A stretch of 64,000 nt of DNA from Comamonas composti DSM 21721. Its GTDB lineage: Bacteria; Pseudomonadota; Gammaproteobacteria; Burkholderiales; Burkholderiaceae_C. The notes beneath the pieces were generated by a model. That model made no database searches. It saw only the letters and a list, made by a program, of their open reading frames with translations, and was not told where the DNA came from. Positions 1-9,800 of this stretch are shown here, piece after piece. The translations under genes were made by a program, and so were the position numbers. Where the stretch lies: positions 62,001 to 126,000 of the forward strand of contig NZ_AUCQ01000002.1 of NCBI RefSeq assembly GCF_000429845.1, read 5' to 3'. Numbering within the stretch: position 1 is the first letter of the stretch; each line of letters starts with the position of its first letter.

Positions 1-1
1 G

Positions 2-571
2 ACCGTGGGCGGTGGCGTGCGCAGCGTGGCCGACGTGCGCCGCCTGCTGAACGCGGGCGCGGACAAGACCAGTTTCAACTCGGCCGCCATCAGCGACCCC
101 GACGTGATCAACGCGGCCAGCGACAAATACGGCGCCCAGTGCATCGTCGTGGCCATCGATGCCAAGCGCCGCACGCCCGAGGACGAGCTGCGCATCAACG
201 CCGACGGCCGTGCGGCCGGCCCGGGCTGGGATGTCTACAGCCATGGCGGACGCAAGAACACCGGCCTGGACGCCGTGCAATGGGCCTGCGAGATGGAGCG
301 CCGCGGCGCAGGCGAGATCCTGCTGACCAGCATGGACCGCGACGGCACCAAGAGCGGCTTCGACCTCGCGCTCACACGCGCCGTCAGCGACGCGCTGCAG
401 GTGCCCGTGATCGCCTCGGGCGGCGTGGGCTCGCTCGACGATCTGGCCGACGGCGTAAGCCTGGGCGGGGCCGATGCCGTGCTCGCAGCCAGCATCTTTC
501 ACTACGGCCAGCACACCGTGGCCGAGGCCAAGCAGCACATGGCCGCACGCGGCATCCCCGTGCGGCTGTAA
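2..571 (+). CDS. hisF: Imidazole glycerol phosphate synthase subunit HisF (5' end outside window)
   Basis: Cyclase subunit of the HisF-HisH synthase in histidine biosynthesis: with ammonia from HisH it turns PRFAR into imidazole glycerol phosphate and AICAR. The frame is already open at base 2 and reads TVGGGVRS, a classic HisF beta-strand motif, so the N-terminal part of the (beta/alpha)8 barrel is cut off by the window edge. Visible family motifs are [10 protein letters not shown], the acidic strand [30 protein letters not shown] and the phosphate-binding VIASGGVGS near the C-terminus. The protein ends at a TAA and is followed by a short palindrome and then hisI. The partial status is certain, and the identification is very secure. 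Confidence 0.97.
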   Translation, partial: TVGGGVRSVADVRRLLNAGADKTSFNSAAISDPDVINAASDKYGAQCIVVAIDAKRRTPEDELRINADGRAAGPGWDVYSHGGRKNTGLDAVQWACEMERRGAGEILLTSMDRDGTKSGFDLALTRAVSDALQVPVIASGGVGSLDDLADGVSLGGADAVLAASIFHYGQHTVAEAKQHMAARGIPVRL

Positions 572-622
572 TTTTTTTCTGATAGCTTGAGGCACTTGGT
601 CATCAAGCGCCGAAAGTGTTTT
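572..622. repeat. Short degenerate palindromic repeat after hisF
   Basis: Directly after the hisF stop there is a T-run followed by GATAGCTTGAGGCACTTG and its near complement. GGCACTTG (591-598) pairs with CAAGCGCC (604-611) around a 5-base loop with one mismatch. The layout (T-run, GATAGC, CTTG arm, CAAGCGC arm, T-rich end) resembles the longer palindromes at 5209-5300 and 38661-38736, so I read it as a shortened member of the same intergenic family. It could also act as a weak hairpin between hisF and hisI. Confidence 0.5.
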
Positions 623-688
623 CACAAGAGGCCGTCTGCTGCGGCAGGCACTGCGCACTCGCAGGCAGGACGGCCCGAGGCTCGCACA

Positions 689-1087
689 ATGCAAGAGATG
701 AACTGGCTGGATCAAGTCACATGGGATGCGCAAGGCCTGGTGCCCGTGATCGCGCAGGAGAAGGGCACGGGCGATGTGCTCATGTTCGCCTGGATGAACC
801 GCGAGGCCCTGGCCCGCACGGCCGAGCTCGGCCGCGCGGTCTACTTCAGCCGCTCGCGCGGCAAGCTCTGGTACAAGGGAGAGGAGTCGGGTCATGTTCA
901 GACCGTGCACGAGATCCGCATAGACTGTGACAACGACGTCCTGCTGCTGCAGGTCACACAGACCGGCCACGAGCCCGGCATCGCCTGTCACACGGGACGC
1001 CACAGCTGCTTTTACAGCGTGCTGCGTGACGGCCAATGGCAGGCAGCAGACCCGGTCTTGAAAGATCCGGCCAGCATCTACAAGTGA
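689..1087 (+). CDS. hisI: Phosphoribosyl-AMP cyclohydrolase HisI
   Basis: Opens the adenine ring of phosphoribosyl-AMP in histidine biosynthesis, as a zinc enzyme. The 132-residue product starting [12 protein letters not shown] fits the usual length of the monofunctional family. Visible motifs are [29 protein letters not shown], the acidic/Cys motif DCDNDVLL and the C-terminal [10 protein letters not shown], which supply the Mg and Zn ligands. The same frame is open upstream to an ATG at 587, but those 34 extra residues lie in the intergenic repeat and do not look like HisI; a second Met at 698 is also possible. hisE follows after 5 bases. In enterobacteria HisI and HisE are fused; here they are separate genes. 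Confidence 0.96.
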   Translation: MQEMNWLDQVTWDAQGLVPVIAQEKGTGDVLMFAWMNREALARTAELGRAVYFSRSRGKLWYKGEESGHVQTVHEIRIDCDNDVLLLQVTQTGHEPGIACHTGRHSCFYSVLRDGQWQAADPVLKDPASIYK

Positions 1088-1092
1088 ATCCC

Positions 1093-1497
1093 ATGTCCAC
1101 CCCAGAAACTCCCGCCCTCTCCCAAGACAGCCTGGCCCGCCTGGCCCAGGTGATAGAAAGCCGCAAGACCGCCAATGGCGGCGATCCCGAGAAAAGCTAT
1201 GTAGCCCGCCTGCTGCACAAGGGGCCGGACGCCTTTCTCAAGAAGATCGGTGAGGAGGCGACCGAAGTGGTCATGGCCGCCAAGGACGCCGACCATGGCG
1301 GCGACACCGGAAAAATCCTCTACGAGGTGGCCGACCTCTGGTTTCACAGCATGATTGCCCTGGCCCACTACGGCCTCACGCCGGCCCAGGTGCTGGCCGA
1401 GCTCGAGCGCCGCGAAGGCACCGGCGGCCTGGAGGAAAAAGCGCTGCGCAAGGCCCAGCAGCGCGCACTGCAGGAAGAAAAAGGAGTGCTGCCATGA
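1093..1497 (+). CDS. hisE: Phosphoribosyl-ATP pyrophosphatase HisE
   Basis: Hydrolyses phosphoribosyl-ATP to phosphoribosyl-AMP and pyrophosphate, the step before HisI. The product is 134 residues, all alpha-helical in character, with the MazG-like signature [25 protein letters not shown] and an [13 protein letters not shown] helix carrying the acidic metal-binding residues. I chose the ATG at 1093, just behind the hisI stop, because the preceding in-frame residues belong to the hisI reading region and do not look like HisE. The 3' end overlaps the next gene by 4 bases (ATGA), which suggests translational coupling. Confidence 0.96.
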   Translation: MSTPETPALSQDSLARLAQVIESRKTANGGDPEKSYVARLLHKGPDAFLKKIGEEATEVVMAAKDADHGGDTGKILYEVADLWFHSMIALAHYGLTPAQVLAELERREGTGGLEEKALRKAQQRALQEEKGVLP

Positions 1498-1886
1498 GAG
1501 ATGACGACATCATCGAAGCCCGTGCCCTGGACCAGGCCCAGATGGACGGCCTCAAGTCCTGGGGCTGGGTCAGCTATGTGCTGCACCTCATCGTGGCTGT
1601 GGCCGTGGTGCTTCCCGGTGCCCAGCCCAGTCTGGCCCTGCTCATCATTGCGCTGGTCATGGACCTGGTCAAACGCGACGATGCGCGCGGCACCTGGATG
1701 GCCAGCCACTACGCATGGCGCATACGCAGCGTGATCTGGTCGGGCGTTTTATACCTGATCACCTTGCCGCTGTGGCTGCTCGTCGCTCCCGGCTGGATTG
1801 CCTGGACGGTGATCTCCATCTGGTTCCTCTACCGCATCGTGCGCGGCATGGTTGCCATGAACGACAACCGCGCCGTTTACTCCTGA
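1494..1886 (+). CDS. Small inner-membrane protein, DUF4870-like
   Basis: A 130-residue protein with three to four hydrophobic segments: roughly residues 24-42, 47-58, 85-100 and 103-120. A charged linker between them reads [23 protein letters not shown]. This pattern (short TM pair, [20 protein letters not shown]-type loop, TM pair) is typical of the DUF4870-like proteins commonly found between hisE and hinT in betaproteobacteria. It overlaps hisE by 4 bases and lies 25 bases before the patatin gene, so it is probably in the same transcript. No catalytic residues are apparent and the function is unknown. Confidence 0.8.
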   Translation: MRDDDIIEARALDQAQMDGLKSWGWVSYVLHLIVAVAVVLPGAQPSLALLIIALVMDLVKRDDARGTWMASHYAWRIRSVIWSGVLYLITLPLWLLVAPGWIAWTVISIWFLYRIVRGMVAMNDNRAVYS

Positions 1887-1911
1887 GTCCCCCCTGCTTC
1901 GCCCACCCGCC

Positions 1912-2940
1912 ATGGCCACCTCCTCCCATACGCTGAACCTGGCCCTGCAAGGCGGCGGCTCGCATGGCGCCCTGACCTGGGGCGTGCTCGATGCCCTGCT
2001 CGAAGACGGGCGCATCCACATCGAAGGCATCAGCGGCACCAGCGCGGGCGCCGTGAACGCCGTGGCCCTCGCACATGGATTTGCCCAGGCCGCGCACCGC
2101 GAGAGCCAACCCGAAGCCGCACGCGCACTCGGCGCCCAGCTGGCACGCGAGGCCCTGGCCGAGCTGTGGCGCGGCGTGGGCGCCATGGGCTCGCTGATGT
2201 GGGGCTCGCCCCTGCCGGGCAGCCCCTTCATGGGCGCGCTCAACCAGTTTTTCTCGCCCTACCAGACCAATCCGCTGGATTTCAACCCCTTGCGCAAGCT
2301 GCTGGAGCGCGTGGTCGACTTCGAGGCCCTGGCCAATACCCCCCTGCCCGAAGTCGTTCCCAGGCTCTTTGTCTGCGCCACGAACGTGCGCACGGGGCGC
2401 GGCCACATCTTCTCGGGCGACAAGCTCAGCGCCGATGCCGTCATGGCCTCGGCCTGCCTGCCCCAGCTGTTCCAGGCCGTGGAGATCGAGGGCGAGACCT
2501 ACTGGGATGGCGGCTTCTCGGGCAACCCGGCCCTGCACCCGCTGATCTACCACACGCACTGCAACGACATCCTGCTCGTGCAGATCAATCCCATCGAATA
2601 CAACGACATCCCCAGCACGGCCGCCGACATCAGCGACCGCATGAACGAAGTCACCTTCAACGCCAGCCTGCTCGCCGAGCTGCGCGCCATCGACTTCGTC
2701 AAGCGCCTGCTGGAGCAAGGCAAGCTGGACCCCGAGCGCTACAAGAACGTGCTGCTGCACCGCGTCGATGGTGGCGCCGTGCTCAGGGGCTACAAGGCCT
2801 CGAGCAAGTCACGCGCCGACCTGCGCCTGGTGCTGGAGCTCTTCGAGCTCGGCCGCGAACAGGGCCTGCTGTGGCTCAGGACGAACCGCAGGCACATAGG
2901 CCAGCGTCAGACCTTGCAGATCAACGAAAATGCCCCGTGA
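1912..2940 (+). CDS. Patatin-like phospholipase
   Basis: Predicted serine-aspartate dyad lipid acyl hydrolase. The 342-residue protein carries the patatin oxyanion-hole motif GGGSHG near residues 14-19, the nucleophile elbow GTSAG with Ser44, and the catalytic DGG motif at residues 199-201 (YWDGGFSGNPAL). No signal peptide is evident, so it is likely cytoplasmic or peripheral. The C-terminal 130 residues are helical and charged, with the conserved LLxELRAIDFVKRLLEQ stretch seen in this family. It sits between the DUF4870-like gene and hinT. The physiological substrate cannot be read from sequence. Confidence 0.9.
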   Translation: MATSSHTLNLALQGGGSHGALTWGVLDALLEDGRIHIEGISGTSAGAVNAVALAHGFAQAAHRESQPEAARALGAQLAREALAELWRGVGAMGSLMWGSPLPGSPFMGALNQFFSPYQTNPLDFNPLRKLLERVVDFEALANTPLPEVVPRLFVCATNVRTGRGHIFSGDKLSADAVMASACLPQLFQAVEIEGETYWDGGFSGNPALHPLIYHTHCNDILLVQINPIEYNDIPSTAADISDRMNEVTFNASLLAELRAIDFVKRLLEQGKLDPERYKNVLLHRVDGGAVLRGYKASSKSRADLRLVLELFELGREQGLLWLRTNRRHIGQRQTLQINENAP

Positions 2941-3009
2941 GACGCCTGTGCGTCAGACACGCTCAGACCGTTCCCCTATCCCCTTTGCTTACGGAGCCCA
3001 TCCGCTTCC

Positions 3010-3375
3010 ATGTCCGACATGCACGATCCCAACTGCCTTTTCTGTCGCATCACCCAGGGGCAAATCCCCTCGCGCAAGGTCTATGAGGATGACGAGGTTT
3101 TTGCATTTCACGACATCCACCCCGCAGCACCCGTGCACTTTCTGATGGTGCCCAAGAAGCACATCGCCTCCATGGCCCAGGTTGAGGCCGAGGATGCGCC
3201 GCTGCTGGGCCGCCTGCTGGCCCTGGCACCGCGCCTGGCCGCCGAGCAGGGCTGCAACCCCTATCCCGCCGGCGGCTTTCGCCTCGTGGTCAACACCGGA
3301 GCCGAAGGCGGCCAGGAAGTCCACCACCTGCACATCCACGTCATGGGCGGCCCGCGTCCATGGCTCAAGGGCTGA
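3010..3375 (+). CDS. hinT: Histidine triad (HIT) nucleotide-binding protein, HinT type
   Basis: Purine nucleoside phosphoramidase-type hydrolase of the HIT superfamily. The 121-residue product has the N-terminal CLFCRITQGQIPSRKVYEDD motif typical of HinT and the histidine triad H106-L-H108-I-H110, followed by VMGGPRPW. The length matches bacterial HinT. It is placed upstream of tatA, an arrangement common in betaproteobacteria. A 106-base gap containing a good ribosome binding site separates it from tatA. Confidence 0.95.
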   Translation: MSDMHDPNCLFCRITQGQIPSRKVYEDDEVFAFHDIHPAAPVHFLMVPKKHIASMAQVEAEDAPLLGRLLALAPRLAAEQGCNPYPAGGFRLVVNTGAEGGQEVHHLHIHVMGGPRPWLKG

Positions 3376-3481
3376 GCAGACTGCTCCCTAGGGTTTACCG
3401 CAGTCGCCGCATTTGTGGGGCCATGCGCAAGCATGGGCGCGGCGGCAAGTCTAAAATGCCCCGTATTCTTAGGAGATTTTC

Positions 3482-3727
3482 ATGGGCTCGTTTTCCATCT
3501 GGCACTGGCTGATCGTGCTGCTCATCGTGGTTCTGGTCTTTGGCACCAAGAAGCTCAAGAACATAGGCACCGACCTGGGTGGCGCAGTCAAGGGTTTCAA
3601 GGATGGCATGAAGGACGGATCGACCTCCGACCCGGCGTCCGACCCCGCCTCCCCTGCAGGCCAGGTAGCCAACCAGACCAGCGCCGACAAGACCACGATC
3701 GACGTCGAAGCCAAGCAAAAGAACTGA
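3482..3727 (+). CDS. tatA: Sec-independent translocase subunit TatA
   Basis: Pore-forming subunit of the twin-arginine export system, which moves folded proteins across the inner membrane. The 81-residue protein has an N-terminal membrane helix ([16 protein letters not shown]), the FGTKKL hinge, the amphipathic helix [20 protein letters not shown], and a polar disordered tail. A strong AGGAGA ribosome binding site precedes the ATG. tatB starts 18 bases downstream. Its length and motifs match TatA rather than TatB. Confidence 0.96.
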   Translation: MGSFSIWHWLIVLLIVVLVFGTKKLKNIGTDLGGAVKGFKDGMKDGSTSDPASDPASPAGQVANQTSADKTTIDVEAKQKN

Positions 3728-3745
3728 TAGCGACAGCCTGCATCC

Positions 3746-4246
3746 ATGATTGATATTGGCCTGTCCAAAATGGCGCTGATCGGAGCCGTGGCCCTGGTGG
3801 TCATAGGCCCCGAGAAGCTGCCGCGCGTGGCGCGCACCGTCGGCACCCTGCTGGGCAAGGCCCAGCGCTACGTGGCCGACGTCAAGGCCGAGGTCAACCG
3901 CTCCATGGAACTCGACGAGCTGCGCAAGATGAAGGACAGCGTGGAGAGCGCGGCGCGCGGCATGGAGCAATCCGTGCACACCGCGGCCTCGGACTTCGAG
4001 AAAGACTGGAACCAGGCCACGGGCGAGGTCACGAGCGCGCTGGACGACGGCGGCTCGGCCCTGTCCTCCTACGAAGGCTCGGGCAGCTACAGCTCCGTGA
4101 CCCCCAGCTACCGCCATCCGCGCAAGAACTGGCGCATCAAGCGCGCCGCCGTTCCCCAGTGGTACAAGGCCCGCGCCGGCGTGCGCAGCAAGGCCCAGTC
4201 GGGCGCAGCACGTGTGGCACGCTTTCGGCCCCAGAAGCCCCGCTAA
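3746..4246 (+). CDS. tatB: Sec-independent translocase subunit TatB
   Basis: TatB forms the twin-arginine signal receptor with TatC. The 166-residue protein begins [26 protein letters not shown], with the TatB-type Glu in the membrane helix replaced by a neutral segment and the invariant GPEKLPR hinge present. A long amphipathic helix follows ([21 protein letters not shown]), then a charged coiled region and an unusual basic C-terminal tail ([22 protein letters not shown]) common in Comamonadaceae TatB. It lies between tatA and tatC in one operon. Confidence 0.95.
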   Translation: MIDIGLSKMALIGAVALVVIGPEKLPRVARTVGTLLGKAQRYVADVKAEVNRSMELDELRKMKDSVESAARGMEQSVHTAASDFEKDWNQATGEVTSALDDGGSALSSYEGSGSYSSVTPSYRHPRKNWRIKRAAVPQWYKARAGVRSKAQSGAARVARFRPQKPR

Positions 4247-4353
4247 CCCCATGCGGGCATTCACAGCCGGCCTGGGCAGCCGACCGGGCGCCTGCAGCGC
4301 CTTCATCGTTTTCACCGCGCAGCGTCCAGGCCCTGGCGCTGCCGTACTCCACC

Positions 4354-5178
4354 ATGTCCGATACATCCCCTAAAGAAGACGAGCTGGCCGGCACCGAGCA
4401 GCCCTTTGTGCAGCACCTCATGGAGCTGCGCGACCGGCTGCTGTACTGCATCTACGGTATTGCCGTGGCCGTGGCCCTGCTGGCTCTGTGGCCTGGCCCG
4501 AACGGGCTGATCGATTTCATCGCTCAGCCCATCAAGGCCCATATGCCGCCGGACGCCAAGCTCATTGCCGTGGGCGTGTTCTCGCCGTTCTTCGTGCCGC
4601 TCAAGGTCTTGATGATGGTCGGCATGCTGGCCGTGCTGCCCTGGCTCATGTACCAGATCTGGGCCTTTGTGGCACCGGGCCTGTACAGCCACGAAAAGCG
4701 CTTTGCGCTGCCGCTGATCATCTTCGGCAGCCTGCTGGCCTATGTGGGCATCGCCTTTGTGCAGTTCTTCGTGCTGGACAAGATGTTTGCCTTCATCCAG
4801 GGCTTCACCCCGGACAGCGTGGCAGCCACGCCCGACATTGCGTCCTATGTGGAGGCCATTCTGTCGCTGTACCTGGCCTTCGGCCTGGCGTTCCAGGTGC
4901 CCATCGTCGTGATGCTGCTGGTGCGCTTTGGCCTGGTCGACATTGCCAAGCTCAAGGCGTTTCGCGGTTATTTCATCGTCGTGGCCTTCATCATCGCGGC
5001 CGTGGTCACGCCGCCCGATGTGATCTCCCAACTGGCGCTGGCGATTCCCATGTGCCTGCTCTACGAAGTCGGCATTCTGGGCGCGGGCTGGTTCAGCCGC
5101 ATCTCACGCGCGCCCGAAGAAGTGCCCGAGCCCGGCACGGCCGTGGACAAGCCCGCAGACGACAAGCCCGCCTCCTGA
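4354..5178 (+). CDS. tatC: Sec-independent translocase subunit TatC
   Basis: Core polytopic subunit of the Tat translocase that recognises the twin-arginine signal. The 274-residue product has six hydrophobic helices and the family motifs HLMELRDRL near the N-terminus, PxxxYQIWAFVAPGLYSHEK (FVxPGLxxxE) and DVISQLALAIPMCLLYE near the last helices. I chose the ATG at 4354 because MSDTSPKEDE matches the usual TatC start; the frame is open to 4159, but that part is non-conserved and overlaps tatB. It converges on gltD, with a palindrome in between. Confidence 0.96.
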   Translation: MSDTSPKEDELAGTEQPFVQHLMELRDRLLYCIYGIAVAVALLALWPGPNGLIDFIAQPIKAHMPPDAKLIAVGVFSPFFVPLKVLMMVGMLAVLPWLMYQIWAFVAPGLYSHEKRFALPLIIFGSLLAYVGIAFVQFFVLDKMFAFIQGFTPDSVAATPDIASYVEAILSLYLAFGLAFQVPIVVMLLVRFGLVDIAKLKAFRGYFIVVAFIIAAVVTPPDVISQLALAIPMCLLYEVGILGAGWFSRISRAPEEVPEPGTAVDKPADDKPAS

Positions 5179-5208
5179 GAGCGTGAACAAACTCTGAAAT
5201 CACTATAT

Positions 5209-5300
5209 AAAAAATAGCTGCTACCACCTGCCAGACATGGATTTCAGATACAAACCATATTGAAATCCAGAAGGAGCAAGCGGTAGCAGCTATTGTTTTT
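5209..5300. repeat. Long imperfect palindrome between convergent tatC and gltD
   Basis: The left arm starts with an A-run and AATAGCTGCTACC and ends in TGGATTTCA. The right arm starts with TGAAATCCA and ends with GGTAGCAGCTATT and a T-run. The two arms are reverse complements at both ends, with a degenerate middle and a loop of about 14 bases. With A/T runs outside the stem it can end transcription in both directions, which fits the convergent gene arrangement. The arm ends (AGCxGCTAxCGCTTG and TGATTTCA-like) are shared with the perfect palindrome at 38661-38736. Confidence 0.75.
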
Positions 5301-5342
5301 CATGGACCAGCCTTTGCCTGCAGGCCGCCTGCGTGCTGAGCC

Positions 5343-6818
5343 TCAGCGCGGCAGCTCGGAGCGCCCCATGAGGAACTCGTCCACGGCCCGCGCGGCCTGG
5401 CGGCCTTCGCGTATGGCCCACACCACCAGCGACTGGCCACGGCGCATGTCGCCGGCCGCGAACAGCTTGGGCACATTCGTTGCATAGCCGCCCGTGAAGT
5501 CGGTCGTGGCCCGGGCATTGCCACGCGCGTCCTTGTCCACACCAAAGGCATCGAGCACCGCAGCCACGGGGCTCACAAAACCCATGGCCAGCAGCACCAG
5601 GTCGGCAGGCAGGATTTGCTCGCTGTCCTCGACCTCGCTCATCTTGCCGCCCTGCCATTGCACGCGCACGGTCTTCACGGCCTTGAGCTGGCCTTTCTCC
5701 CCGATGAACTCCTTGGTGGCGATGGCGAACTCGCGCTCGCAGCCTTCCTCATGGCTGGAGCTGCTTCGCAGCTTGATGGGCCAGTAGGGCCAGACCAGGG
5801 GCTTGTCCTCCTGCTCGGGCGGCATGGGCATGAGCTCGAACTGGGTCACGCTGGCCGCGCCATGGCGGTTGCTGGTGCCCACGCAGTCGCTGCCCGTGTC
5901 GCCGCCACCGATGACGATCACATGCTTGCCGTCGGCACGGATCTGGCCCTTGAGCTTGTCGCCCGCATTGACCTTGTTTTGCTGGGGCAGAAACTCCATC
6001 GCGAAATGCACGCCCTTGAGCTCGCGCCCCGGCACGGGCAAATCGCGCGAGACTTCGGCACCGCCCGTGAGCAGCACGGCGTCGAACTCGGCCATCAGTT
6101 GCTCGGGCGCCATGGTCTCCCCGGCCCAGTTCGTGATCTTGCTGTCCTTGCCCAGACCGTTCTTGCCGGCCACGAGCACGCCGGTGCGGATTTTCACGCC
6201 TTCGGCCACGAGCTGCTCCACGCGGCGATCGATATGGCTTTTCTCCAGCTTGAAGTCGGGAATGCCATAGCGCAGCAGCCCGCCCACGCGGTCGTTCTTC
6301 TCGAACAGCGCGACCGCGTGGCCCGCGCGCGCCAGTTGCTGGGCTGCGGCCAAGCCTGCGGGCCCCGCCCCCACCACGGCCACGGTCTTGCCGCTTTTGC
6401 GCGCGGCGATCTGGGGCTTGATCCAGCCTTCGCTCCAGGCGCGGTCGATGATGGCGTGCTCGATGCTCTTGATGCCCACGGCATCGCTGTTGATGTTGAG
6501 CGTACAGGCCGCTTCGCAGGGCGCGGGGCAGATGCGGCCCGTGAACTCGGGGAAGTTGTTGGTGCTGTGCAGCGTGGTGCTGGCATGCTTCCAGTCGCCG
6601 CGAAACACAAGGTCGTTGAAGTCCGGAATGATGTTGTTGACCGGGCAGCCGTTGCTGCAGAACGGCGTGCCGCAGTCCATGCAGCGCGCGCCCTGGATCT
6701 GGGCCTGGCTGGCGTCCAGGCCGATCACGAATTCCTTGTAGTGCTGAAGGCGCTGGGCCACGGGCGCGTAGCCCTCTTCCAAGCGCTCGTATTCCAGAAA
6801 GCCGGTGCTCTTTCCCAT
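5343..6818 (-). CDS. gltD: Glutamate synthase (NADPH) small subunit GltD
   Basis: Takes electrons from NADPH through FAD to the large subunit for glutamate formation from glutamine and 2-oxoglutarate. The 491-residue protein has the N-terminal cysteine cluster Cys46, Cys49, Cys54 and Cys58 ([13 protein letters not shown]) for iron-sulphur centres. The FAD Rossmann motif [14 protein letters not shown] follows, then a second dinucleotide motif [13 protein letters not shown] for NADPH. The C-terminus contains [21 protein letters not shown], typical of the family. It lies 45 bases behind gltB on the same strand and is surely co-transcribed with it. Confidence 0.97.
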   Translation of the reverse strand: MGKSTGFLEYERLEEGYAPVAQRLQHYKEFVIGLDASQAQIQGARCMDCGTPFCSNGCPVNNIIPDFNDLVFRGDWKHASTTLHSTNNFPEFTGRICPAPCEAACTLNINSDAVGIKSIEHAIIDRAWSEGWIKPQIAARKSGKTVAVVGAGPAGLAAAQQLARAGHAVALFEKNDRVGGLLRYGIPDFKLEKSHIDRRVEQLVAEGVKIRTGVLVAGKNGLGKDSKITNWAGETMAPEQLMAEFDAVLLTGGAEVSRDLPVPGRELKGVHFAMEFLPQQNKVNAGDKLKGQIRADGKHVIVIGGGDTGSDCVGTSNRHGAASVTQFELMPMPPEQEDKPLVWPYWPIKLRSSSSHEEGCEREFAIATKEFIGEKGQLKAVKTVRVQWQGGKMSEVEDSEQILPADLVLLAMGFVSPVAAVLDAFGVDKDARGNARATTDFTGGYATNVPKLFAAGDMRRGQSLVVWAIREGRQAARAVDEFLMGRSELPR

Positions 6819-6863
6819 GATGTGTCCTGGTATGTGGGGTTCTTCTAGTGCCGCTCTCGCTGC

Positions 6864-9800
6864 TTACTTGGCGGCCACGGCGTCTTGCGCCACCTCTTTC
6901 ACCACCTCTGGTGCCGGTGCTGGCTCGGCGGCCTGCTGCTTGCGCACATGGATTTCGGCCAGAGCGCGCTGGTACTCCAGCGGGAACACCTTGACGAAGC
7001 GGGCACGCGCCTCGGCCCAGTGGTCGAGCAGGTAGCGGGCACGCGCCGAGCCGGTTCTGCGGCTGTGCTCCTCGATCAGGGCGCGCAACTGCCGCTCATC
7101 GCTTTCGCCGTGGTGCCAGATGGCGCGCGGCACCTGCATCTGGTGCTCCTCATGGGGCAGAACGCGCTCCAGAGCCACCGAGGCCTTGTTGCAGCGCTGG
7201 GCGAACTGGCCGTCCTCGTCGTACACATAGGCCACGCCGCCGCTCATGCCGGCCGCAAAGTTGCGCCCGGTTTTGCCGAGCACGACCACGGTGCCGCCCG
7301 TCATGTACTCGCAGCCGTGGTCGCCCACGCCCTCGACCACGGCCGTGGCGCCCGACAGGCGCACCGCGAAGCGCTCGCCAGCCACGCCGCCGAAAAAGGC
7401 CTGGCCGCTGGTGGCACCGAACATCACGGTGTTGCCGACGATGGTGTTGTGCGCGGTCTCGCCGCGGAACTCGTGGCTGGCATGCACGATGAGACGCCCG
7501 CCCGACAGGCCCTTGCCCGTGTAGTCATTCGCATCACCCTTGAGGTCCAGGGTCACGCCCTTGCACAGAAAGGCGCCGAAGGACTGGCCACCCGTGCCTT
7601 CGAAGTGGATGCGGATCGTGTCGTCCGCCAGGCCTTCGGGATGGACCTTGGTCACGGCCCCCGAGAGCATGGCGCCCACGGAGCGGTTCACATTGCGCGC
7701 CACTTCCATGATGCGCACCTTCTCGCCGTGAGCAATCGCGGGCTGGCAGCGCTCGATGAGCTTCACGTCCAGCGCCTGCTCCAGCAGGTGGTCCTGCTTT
7801 TCCACATGAAAGCGCGCGACTTCGGCCGGCATCTCGGGCAGCGCGAACAGGCGCGAGAAGTCCAGGCCCTGGGCCTTCCAGTGGGCGATGCCGGCGCGCG
7901 TGTCCAGCAGGTCGGCGCGGCCGATCAGGTCATCGAAGCGGGCAATGCCCAGTTGGGCCATGATCTGGCGCACTTCCTCGGCAATGAAGAAGAAGTAATT
8001 CACCACATGCTCGGGCCGGCCCGAGAACTTGGCGCGCAGCACCGGGTCCTGCGTGGCCACGCCCACGGGGCAGGTGTTGAGATGGCATTTGCGCATCATG
8101 ATGCAGCCCTCGACCACCAGCGGAGCGGTGGCAAAGCCAAACTCGTCGGCCCCCAGCAGCGCGCCGATGACCACATCGCGCCCGGTCTTCATCTGGCCAT
8201 CGGCCTGCACGCGGATGCGGCCGCGCAGACGGTTGAGCACCAGGGTTTGCTGGGTTTCGGCCAGACCGATTTCCCAGGGCGAGCCCGCATGCTTGATCGA
8301 CGACCAGGGCGAGGCGCCCGTGCCGCCATCATGGCCGGCAATCACCACATGGTCGCTCTTGCACTTGGCCACGCCGGCCGCAATCGTGCCCACGCCGACT
8401 TCGGACACCAGCTTGACCGAGATGTCCGCATGCGGGGCCACGTTCTTCAGGTCGTGGATCAGCTGTGCCAGGTCTTCGATGGAATAGATGTCGTGGTGGG
8501 GCGGGGGCGAGATCAGGCCCACGCCGGGCACGCTGTGGCGCAGCTGGCCGATGTAATCGGAGACCTTGCCACCCGGCAACTGGCCGCCTTCGCCGGGCTT
8601 GGCGCCCTGGGCCATCTTGATCTGGATCTGGTCCGAGGAAGCCAGGTACTCGGCCGTGACGCCGAAGCGCCCCGAAGCCACCTGCTTGATGCGCGAGCGC
8701 AGCGAATCCCCGGCCTGCAGCGCGATGTCGGCCTCGACCTTGTCGGTGCCGATGATGGAGGCCAGGGTTTCGCCCTGCTGGATGGGTATGCCCTTGAGCT
8801 CGTTGCGGTAGCGCCTGGGATCTTCTCCGCCCTCGCCAGTGTTGCTCTTGCCACCGATGCGGTTCATGGCCACGGCCAGCGTGGCATGGGCTTCGGTGCT
8901 GATCGAGCCCAGCGACATGGCACCCGTGGCAAAGCGCTTCACGATCTCCTTGGCGGGCTCGACCTGGTCCAGCGCAATCGCGCGCGCAGGATCCAGCCTG
9001 AACTCGAACAGGCCGCGCAGTGTCATATGCCGACGGCTCTGGTCGTTGATGATTTGCGCATACTCCTTGTAGCTGCTCCAGCTGTTGGAGCGCGTGGAGT
9101 GCTGCAGCTTGGCAATCGCATCGGGCGTCCACATGTGCTCCTCGCCACGCGCGCGCCACGCGTATTCGCCGCCCGCATCCAGCATGGTCTCCAGCACGGG
9201 ATCGTCGCCAAAGGCGGCCCGGTGGTTGCGTATTGCCTCCTCGGCAATCTCGAACACGCCAATGCCTTCCACGCGGCTGGCCGTGCCCGTGAAGTATTGC
9301 TGAACGGTGTCGCTGTTGATGCCGATCACCTCGAACAGCTGGGCGCCGCAATAGCTCATGTAGGTGGAAACGCCCATCTTGGACATGATCTTGGACAAGC
9401 CCTTGCCCACGGCCTTGACATAGTTGTAGATGGCCTTGTCGGCCGAGAGCTCGGCGCCCAGGCCCTGATGCATGTCGGCCAGGGTTTCCATGGCCAGATA
9501 GGGGTGGACGGCCTCGGCACCATAGCCGGCCAGTACCGCGAAGTGATGCACCTCGCGCGCCGTGCCGGTTTCCACCACCAGGCCCGCGGCCGTGCGCAGG
9601 CCCGTGCGCACCAGGTGCTGGTGGATGGCCGACAGCGCCAGCAACGCCGGAATGGCCACCTGCGTGGCGCTCACATGGCGGTCGCTGATGATCAGGATAT
9701 TGGCCCCGCCCCGGATCGCATCCACGGCCTGGGCACACAGCGAGGCCAGCTTGGCCTCCACGCCCTGCTTGCCCCAGGCCAGCGGGTAGGTGATGTCGAT

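Noticed and set aside
587-688. Extended N-terminus of hisI
   Set aside because: The extra 34 residues lie in the intergenic palindrome and are not HisI-like; the ATG at 689 gives the usual family length.
4159-4353. Extended N-terminus of tatC
   Set aside because: It overlaps tatB and adds 65 unconserved residues; MSDTSPKEDE at 4354 is the expected start.
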